Made by a program: the position numbers and the translations under genes. Below, in pieces: positions 57,465 through 64,000 of a DNA stretch of 64,000 bases; position 1 is the stretch's first letter; each line of letters starts with the position of its first letter. Location: NCBI RefSeq assembly GCF_029867415.1, contig NW_026705415.1:1-64000 (forward strand), read 5' to 3'. Origin of the DNA: Vicia villosa (taxonomy: Eukaryota > Streptophyta > Magnoliopsida > Fabales > Fabaceae). The notes under the pieces were generated by a model, which was given only the letters and a program-made list of their open reading frames with translations, made no database searches and was not told the DNA's origin.

Positions 57465-57843
57465 CAGACCTAGATCAGTGTGCCTGGATTTTATAATCAA
57501 TTCGGAATCTAGTGGCAGACCTAGATCAGTGTGTCTGTCTTTTATAATCAATTAGGAATCTAGTGGCAGACCTAGATCAGTGTGTCTGTCTTTTATAATC
57601 AATACGGAATCTTGTGGCAGCCCTAGATCAGTGTGCCTGGCTTTTATAATCAATTCGGAATCTAGTGGCAGACCTAGATCAGTGTGTCTGTCTTTTATAA
57701 TCAATACGGAATTTTTTGGCAGCCCTAGATCAGTGTGCCTGGCTTTTATAATCAATTCGGAAACTAGTGGCAGACCTAGATCAGTGTGTCTGTCTTTTAT
57801 AATCAATTCGGAATCTTGTGGCAAACCTATACTAGTGTGTCTG
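57465..57843 (+). repeat. 51-bp tandem repeat, 7 full units plus one partial
   Basis: Units start at 57465, 57516, 57567, 57618, 57669, 57720, 57771 and 57822, an exact 51-bp period. Two variants occur: CAGACCTAGATCAGTGTGTC followed by TGTC, and CAGCCCTAGATCAGTGTGCC followed by TGGC. From the third unit they alternate. Because 51 is divisible by three, frames stay open on both strands. It ends 12 bp before the transposase TATA box. Confidence 0.95.
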
Positions 57844-57855
57844 TAAGAACCACCA

Positions 57856-57862
57856 TATATAA
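57856..57862 (+). promoter_or_regulatory. TATA box of the MULE transposase
   Basis: CATATATAAGACAC, 99 bp before the ATG at 57955 and immediately after the 51-bp array. Confidence 0.6.
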
Positions 57863-57954
57863 GACACTCAGTGTTTTCTAAATATTACAACTCACACTAG
57901 CAATTCTACCAAATCTAAATTCATCTTAAAGCAACCAAACACTTCTCCGTCGAA

Positions 57955-60352
57955 ATGACTTCATCTACCCAGTACCTTGTGCATGCCCATCTAAACGGTG
58001 AGACTTACTCTCATGAAATAGCCGGTTTTGTGATGCGGAACACCCAGGTTGTTCCATTTTTGCTAAGCAAAAGAGCAAACTTTTCGTACTTCATTCAGCG
58101 ACTATACGCTAAGATTGCAATGGGTCCTATTGCAACCGTTTTTTTACCAATGTCCCTCTTTCAATGACGACAACACCGTCAAGTTTTATGAGATGGAGAT
58201 TGCCACTGATGAAGACCTGCAAGATATGTTTACTACTCACGAATACTCTGGCTTGGATTCCATCGACTTGTATGTTACTCTACAGATTGGGACACAAGAA
58301 ACTCAGATTGTCCAGTCACAAGTTATAGACCCACCAGTCAACGAGCAAGAAGAAGTTGATGTCATAGACGAGGAAGAAGAAGATATGGAAACTGAATTTG
58401 ACGACATGGTCAACGAGGAATCCGACGACGAGCAACAAACTTTGGTGCCTCCAGCTCACGTGTACGCACCTCCAACACATATGAGTAACCTGAACCTAGA
58501 AGGTGACGAACCATCATCCGACATCTTCTTCACACCGTACATCCAAACTGACGATGAATTAAAGGAAGGAGACAAGCTTCCCTCTAAGGAGGCTTGTCTT
58601 AGAACAATAAAAAAATGGCACATGGCGCACAACGTTGATTTTGAAGTAGATCGTTCTAACCTGGAACGGTATGTAATCACTTCTAAGAATCCAGAGTATG
58701 GCTTCAGACTGTTGGCTTCTTATAGGAAGAGAAGTAATGCATGGAAAATAGGATCGATTATGCAGCAACACACGTGTGTCAACCCTAACACTTCCCAGGA
58801 TCATACGAAACTCAGTGCCGATCTCATCTGTCAGGAGATCTTGCCTCTAATAAGTTCTGATCCATCTCTGAAGGTCAAAAATATTATCTCGCATATCGTT
58901 ACAACCTTCAACTACACTCCATCTTACAGAAAGGCGTGGGTTGCAAAAACAAAGGCAATTGAGACAGTCTACGGCAACTGGGAGGAGTCATACAAAATTC
59001 TTCCCTGATACCTCAATGCGCTACACAGTTACGCACCTGGCACTGTTACTATTCTTGAGACACTGCCCGCGCATGCCCTGGATGGAAACCCTGTCCAAGG
59101 AAATGGAATATTCCATCAGCTTTTTTGGGCGTTCAAACCTTGCGTACGGGGATTTGCACATTGTAAACCCATACTTCAAATTGATGGAACATGGTTATAC
59201 GGCAAATACAAAGGAACCATGCTCATGGCGGTTGCACAAGACGGGAACAGCAACATATTTCCAGTGGCGTTTGCAATCGTCGAAGGTGAAACTGCGGCAG
59301 GTTGGAGTTTCTTTCTAAGGAACCTCCGAGAACATGTTGCTCCTCAGCCTGACATATGTTTAATCTCTGATAGGCACGCTTCCATAGAGAGTGCTTATAA
59401 TAATCCAGCAAACGGATGGCATGACCCCCCTTCAAAACACGTCTATTGTATTCGCCACATCGCCCAGAACTTCATGCGGGAGATCAAGGACAGACATCTA
59501 AGAAAGGCCTTGGTCAATGCTGGTTATGCATTGACCCAACCCACATTCCAGCATTATCGGAGTGAGATTGTAATGACAAATCCAGAGGCAAGTAGTTGGG
59601 TAGATAACCTTTCTAGGGAGAAATGGACAAGGGCTTACGACAAGGGCGTGCGATGGGGCCATATGACGACAAATCTCGTGGAATCCATGAATGGCGTTTT
59701 CAAAGGCATTCGTAATCTTCCAATCACAACACTAGTGGAGGCTACATACTTTAGGATGGCTGCACTCTTCTCAACGAGAGGGAGGAAATGGGGTGATGTT
59801 AGGCAATCTGGTCAACTATTAAGTGATAGTTGCATGAAATTTATGCAACAGCAATAGGCAAAAGCGAACACTCATCAAGTAACTTCTTTCGACCGTTTCA
59901 ATCGCACGTTCAGTGTGCGGGAGACAATTGACCAGAATGAGGGATTGCCAAGACAACAATATAGGGTTCTTCTGGACGAGGATTGGTGCGATTGTGGAAG
60001 GTTTCAAGCTTTTCGTATGCCTTGCTCGCACGTCATAGCTGCATGTGCGTATGCGCACCGCGACGCTAAATCACTACTGTCTCCGATTTACAAGACTCAG
60101 ACATTGCTCAGAGTTTACAGCGTTGCATTCCCTGTGGTGGCCAAGGAGGATTACTGGCCTGAGTATGATGGAGAGGTAGTTTGGCACAACGATGCAATGC
60201 GGCGAAAGAAAAAAGGGCATCCCAATAAAACACGGATTAGAACCGAAATGGACGTCCACGACAAAATGGAACGAAAATGCAGCATTTGTCGTCAGGTGGG
60301 GCACAATAGAAAAAAATGCCCTAATCGTGGCCCAACCTCGTCGCAAGTTTAA
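57955..60352 (+). pseudogene. MuDR-type transposase (two nonsense, one frameshift)
   Basis: About 800 codons. The N-terminus MTSSTQYLVHAHLNG to SIDLYVTLQ is PB1-like. An acidic stretch follows. The MuDR DNA-binding domain is LPSKEACLRTIKKWH…FRLLASYRKRSNAWKIG. DDE core: LQIDGTWLYGKYKG (Asp), CLISDRHASIESAY (Asp), NLVESMNGVFKGIR (Glu). The SWIM finger is CDCGRFQAFRMPCSH near 59990, and the zinc knuckle CSICRQVGHNRKKC is near 60277. Defects: an extra T in the T7 run 58139-58145; TGA at 59006-59008 (probable CGA); TAG at 59855-59857 inside a Gln run (probable CAG). Otherwise one frame throughout. 60353-60600 is 3' UTR. Confidence 0.9.
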
Positions 60353-60599
60353 TATAATTTGTATTTTTTTTCGACAATGTATCAGTTTCCCTTACCAACT
60401 CTTGTAACCGTTCGTCAGTCTCTCATCAATAAATTGTGCTTTTGTGAAAATCCGATATCTATAACGCAAACGTTATTTAGGGTTAGTGATAATTTTACGA
60501 ACTCGATTCTAAGACGTTTTTACGAAAATAAAAGACCGGAATAAAAAACGGTGCGCGGAAATAACCGAAACGGGTTAATTTTGAAAAAAAAAATGGCCC

Positions 60600-60839
60600 A
60601 CACATGGAAGCCAATTGGTTTGGCGCCTATGTGTTAATGCATGGCCATATGCGCCATTTCAAATGGCTTACACATCTTTGCCCTAATTTTTGTTCTTTTG
60701 CGCCAAATGGTTTGGCGTGTGGACCATGCATGCGCCATTTCATTTGGGGCATTCTCTTCCAGTATGTCCCAAACCTAGACAGTTTGGTAAATACCCCGAA
60801 AAGTTTGTTTTTTCAGTAAATTTTTTATTAAACCTGGTT
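60600..60839 (-). repeat. Right terminal inverted repeat with palindromic motifs
   Basis: Palindromes at 60610, 60651, 60700 and 60732, then CCCAAACCTAGACAGTTTGG, TAAATACCCCGAAAA and the outer end at 60839, the reverse of the left terminus. Confidence 0.85.
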
Positions 60840-60848
60840 ATTTTAATT
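60840..60848. repeat. Putative 9-bp target duplication, right of the MULE
   Basis: ATTTTAATT, one mismatch from 54490-54498. Confidence 0.5.
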
Positions 60849-60877
60849 TTTTTTCTTTATTTCAAACCTGACATTAA

Positions 60878-61190
60878 TTATAATCCTCTTAAAATAGCCT
60901 TCAAGATCCATAAATTCTGATTCCCTTTTTCAACAAAGATGATTGTATCGTCTGCGAAATGCAGAATATCCACCGAGTAATTCTCACTAAACTGAATGCC
61001 TTTATATTTTCCCAACTCCACGACTCTCTCCATAAGATAGGTTAAACCTTCCATAACAATAACAAACAAAAGAGGAGGGAGAGAATCTCCCTGCCTTAAG
61101 CCTCGTTCAGCCTTGAAGTCATCAGTACGGCTACCATTAACGACAATTGCCATAGCCTCTTTATGCCTATTCTTCTCTTTCACATTCTCC
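60878..61190 (-). pseudogene. LINE reverse transcriptase fragment
   Basis: Minus frame KAERGLRQGDSLPPLLFVIVME, then HFADDTIIFVEKGNQNL with the catalytic FADD box. About 100 codons of the RT palm; both ends are lost. It is a different LINE family from 41285. Confidence 0.85.
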
Positions 61191-61681
61191 CCAAAATTCT
61201 CTATCTTCTCTATTTTTTCAATTCTCTTTTCTCGCTTATTTTATTAATTCCTTACTAACTTTCATCACTCTAATGGGCTTAACAACACACTCCCGCTAAT
61301 TCTAATGCTAACACCATAATAGGCCCAATAAACTAATCAATCATCTATTCTATTATTATTATTAGTATTATCATCTAACTATTTACTATAAAATAGCATA
61401 AATACCAATACCTGGCCACACCTTCATGTTTGTACACATTTAGGTATACACTCCTTCAACAACACAAATACACAATTTAATCACAATTTCACCAAATAAC
61501 TCACAATCAATTAATTAAATAATTTAATACTTAAACGGGCGTTATACCTGAACCCGGGTGATTAAATATATTTTGCAACCGTTGTTAAATGGGATTTCCG
61601 TAATAGTGAAGATCATTTATCTCATCCAATGGGTAGAAATAAACCCTCTAATCAGTCACCGTTTCTGCTATAATCATTATC
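61191..61681. other. Unassigned AT-rich sequence
   Basis: No ORF or known motif. CTAATGGGCTTAACAACACAC and AACGGGCGTTATACCTGAACCC look like transposon leader or LTR debris, but no family can be named. Confidence 0.4.
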
Positions 61682-61829
61682 ATTTTAACAACTATTCTTT
61701 CCTTTCTCTTTAATCAAGATTACAAGTTACAAGAATAACAAACCACACTATTTTTCATCTTAAATTGTGTATCCATTATAAAGTCTTTTACTTTTTACTT
61801 TTTTATTTATTTTAGCATATAATAAATAA

Positions 61830-62972
61830 GTTTTTTTTAAGCAAACTATTATATAATGGAGAACTAAGCGTTCTCCAACATTTTTACACGAAGACACGGG
61901 AATAGCCGACCAAAAAGAAAAATTACAATCCAATTAAAATTTCGAGAGAAATAACAACGTATTCTTATTAAACTCGTAAAAAGAATAATTGGAATGTGTA
62001 ATTTTTTGGCAAAAACACCACTTTCAAACAAGGAGCTTTATGTTCCAAACCGTGTCATTAAAGTTCCAATGCTCCTCCCGGAAACACGCCCCGTTCCTTA
62101 ATAACCATAGAGTCCAAGTTGTGGAAAGCCAAACAACATCTACCTTACTCTCTTTGACCTTTTGAGTACAAAAGAACGAATGTCAATCCATAAAATTCGA
62201 CAAACACTCATCCTCCAATCTATTCACTTTACCTACCCAAAGAGCAATTTCGCTCCAAATGTTCTTCACCGCGCAACAACCAAAAAAAAGAACGGTCGCT
62301 ATTCTCAGCATCCAAACCACAAAAAATGCACTTTAATTTATCTAAAGGAATAGAAATACCTCTCTATATCAAGAAGAAGTCTCCAATCGAAAGCCTTAAT
62401 TTTGAAAAGCACCTCCGATTTCCACACGAACCTAAAAACATCGTTGAACTTGTTTGGAGGTCTGTAAGGAATTAAGGCATTACCATAATATGAATAAGAC
62501 GAAGCTACCGAAAAATCCAATCCGTTGTTACAAGCCCAAGAAACCGAATCTTTACCATCCGTGAAACCACAAAAACCCTCCAACTTTTCCCAAAATAAAA
62601 TGAAGCCACCCATATGGCCGAATTCTTCGAAAAAAAACATGGAAATCCCAAAGTCACTCCACTGCCACCTCCCTTCTATCCACCCACGTATAGCCGCCAC
62701 CGACACCCCTTTTAAACTTGAAGCCTTGTATAAATCCGGGAATGCATCTTTCAAAATAATTTCCTCAAATAATTTTGCTTTACAAAACGGTGTATTAAAA
62801 CCATTCTGAATAGCAAAACTACTACAAGGAACAATAGCATCATGAAAGGAACAATTACCAATCTTTACGATATCCCTCCACCAAAGGAGAACAATTAAAC
62901 CTTGCTTTCAACACGTTGTACCAAAGTGAATCGTTCTCTTGAAGAATTCTCCACATCCACTTGTTAAGAAGA
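61830..62972 (-). pseudogene. LINE 3' fragment, copy C
   Basis: The 138-codon frame at 62338-62754 reads DAFPDLYKASSLKGVSVAAI, SVSWACNNGLDFSVASSYSY and VWKSEVLFKIKAFDWRLLLD, a zf-RVT domain. Beyond its stop, decayed text (WTLWLLRNGACFREEHWN, KITHSNYSFYEFNKNTLLF) continues to a 3' end near 61830. Copy B has the same structure with an extra frameshift. Confidence 0.8.
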
Positions 62973-63869
62973 GCTAAATTAAACACTATAATGTTTTTTT
63001 ATTCCTAATCCCCCCTTTTCAAACACTAAATTCACGTTCTTCCAACTAACCCAACCCACACAACTTAATCTGCCTCTCTAACTTTTTTTTAATAAAAAAT
63101 AATATTAACGAGGTCTTTACTTTTATGAACTCATTGGTATAAATAAAAATATGAAAATAATAATTTTATTTAATTTATTATTATTATATTAAATTAGTGA
63201 GCAAATATATTTAACAAAGGTTTAATTTTCATGTAGGTTCTCACTTTTAGTAAAAGAAGTAGGGTTTTGAAATTTTATAAAACAAATTTCTTAAATAAGA
63301 AAATAATTAATTTATAGTAATAAACATATGTAATTTATATTAAAAATTAATACATTTAATTAACGCCCCGTAAAGAGTTCCTAATTAACGTTTTTTTCGA
63401 ATTTATTTATCATTTTTTGTTTGATATGATTTTTTTAATCTAATATAACAAAAAAATTATAATTTATTATCGTAAATATAAATTGGAGAATATAAATAAT
63501 TGATAACCTCTTTATACACGAGAAAGGTAGAATGTTCCAATAATAAAAGTTACAAAAAATAGAAAAAATGTTACCTGATCGGAACCATTTTCAATATTTA
63601 ATGTGTTAGAGTTTTGCCACTAAATACTTTAAAACTATACAATACTAACGTAAGATTATGAGTTAAGTACACGAAATTCATCAAATAAAAAATTATTAAA
63701 AGTAAGAAATAGTACGTTAAAAAATTACAAATGACATTTATATATAGAAGGAAACTCAACTACTAATTAATCAGTAAGTAAGGAGAGAATCTCACCCAAT
63801 GAATCATGAAAATTTAAAATTAGATTCATATATTAAAATACTAACTAACTTATATTTGAAGCAGTATTA

Positions 63870-64000
63870 AGGATCAAATGATTTGATACAAGCAAACTGT
63901 AATAAACAACTAAGTAGATATAAAGGAGGCTTTACATAACTACCTTGCACTTATAGATCCTCCTGAATGTCTACATGTTCAACAGAACTAAGATAGCTTT
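63870..64000 (-). pseudogene. F-box/LRR gene copy C, 3' end only
   Basis: The minus strand reads …LSSVEHVDIQEDL with the TAA at 63951-63953, as in the other two copies, then the post-stop homology YVKPPLYLLSCL. The rest lies outside the window. Confidence 0.75.

Larger units (their letters stand above)
54499..60839 (+). mobile_element. Mutator-like element (MULE), 6.3 kb
   Basis: Ends AACCATGTTTAA…/…TTAAACCTGGTT are inverted repeats sharing TTTCGGGGTATTTACCAAAC and CTGTCTAGGTTTGGGA. A MuDR-type transposase, two small + ORFs, a minus-strand Gln-rich gene and a 51-bp tandem array lie inside. The transposase has two stops and one frameshift, so the element is currently defective. 54741-55026 is T-rich/AT-rich without genes. 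Confidence 0.85.
61682..64000. repeat. Duplicated block, copy C (runs off the window)
   Basis: Nearly identical to 47815-49107 joined directly to 51179-52200, lacking the 2.07-kb insertion of copy B. It contains the LINE fragment, the AT-rich flank (62973-63870) and the end of a third F-box gene. Confidence 0.9.

Noticed and set aside
57552..57846. Repetitive proteins on both strands (17-residue units)
   Set aside because: The 51-bp period is divisible by three, so frames stay open by arithmetic; there is no start context or homology.
1..64000. tRNA, rRNA or organelle-derived sequence
   Set aside because: No cloverleaf, rRNA block or plastid/mitochondrial gene was recognised; tRNA-like motifs are only primer binding sites.

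Overview
This is plant nuclear DNA, almost certainly from a large-genome legume of the pea/vetch/lentil tribe (Fabeae). It carries 4.4-4.6 kb Ogre-type LTRs with a tRNA-Arg-like primer site, a SIRE/Maximus-type Ty1-copia element with an env-like gene, and a Cyclops/Athila primer site. It also has F-box genes of the kind that is abundant in legumes. Species cannot be fixed from the sequence. The window is repeat-on-repeat; apart from one shortened F-box gene and small genes inside a Mutator-like element, nearly all coding sequence is decayed transposon protein.

Layout. (1) 1-13814: two Ogre LTRs of different families (A at 1003-5625, B at 9338-13766), both on +. Each is preceded by a polypurine tract and followed by a primer site; only untranslated sequence with tandem repeats lies between them. 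LTR A has a TATA box and, 100 bp downstream, a 55-codon ORF for a two-helix membrane micropeptide. The frame is conserved in a second copy of this LTR at 23716-28262. (2) 13815-36892: a minus-strand Ty3 element of the Tat clade (LTR, primer site, gag, protease, RT, RNase H, second archaeal-type RNase H, integrase). It is split by a complete SIRE-type copia element (19024-33922) with a perfect 5-bp target duplication CATCC. That element was itself hit by a minus-strand Ogre A, leaving its 5' LTR (23583-28262) and removing the copia RT/RNase H. (3) 36893-39330: the tail of another Tat element, with an antisense extra ORF that has its own TATA box and 5' intron, then a polypurine tract and LTR on +. 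(4) 39331-47878: debris (copia-like, LINE, Cyclops/Athila, CACTA, copia RNase H). (5) 42432-44164, 47879-52938 and 61682-64000: three copies of one segment carrying a LINE 3' fragment and an F-box/LRR gene; all three share the same premature stop. (6) 53085-54489: a degenerate AT-rich repeat array. (7) 54499-60839: a Mutator-like element with long inverted repeats full of a GCGCCAAA..TTTGGCGC palindrome. It holds a transposase with two nonsense changes and one frameshift, two small related ORFs, a glutamine-rich passenger gene and a 51-bp tandem array just upstream of the transposase TATA box.

Across unrelated elements the reading frames are mostly intact but punctured by stops that are one C-to-T (or G-to-A) change from sense, the pattern expected of methylated, silenced DNA. 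The best candidates for something undescribed are the LTR-encoded micropeptide, the private promoters of the env-like and antisense ORFs, and the small paralogous ORFs of the Mutator-like element.
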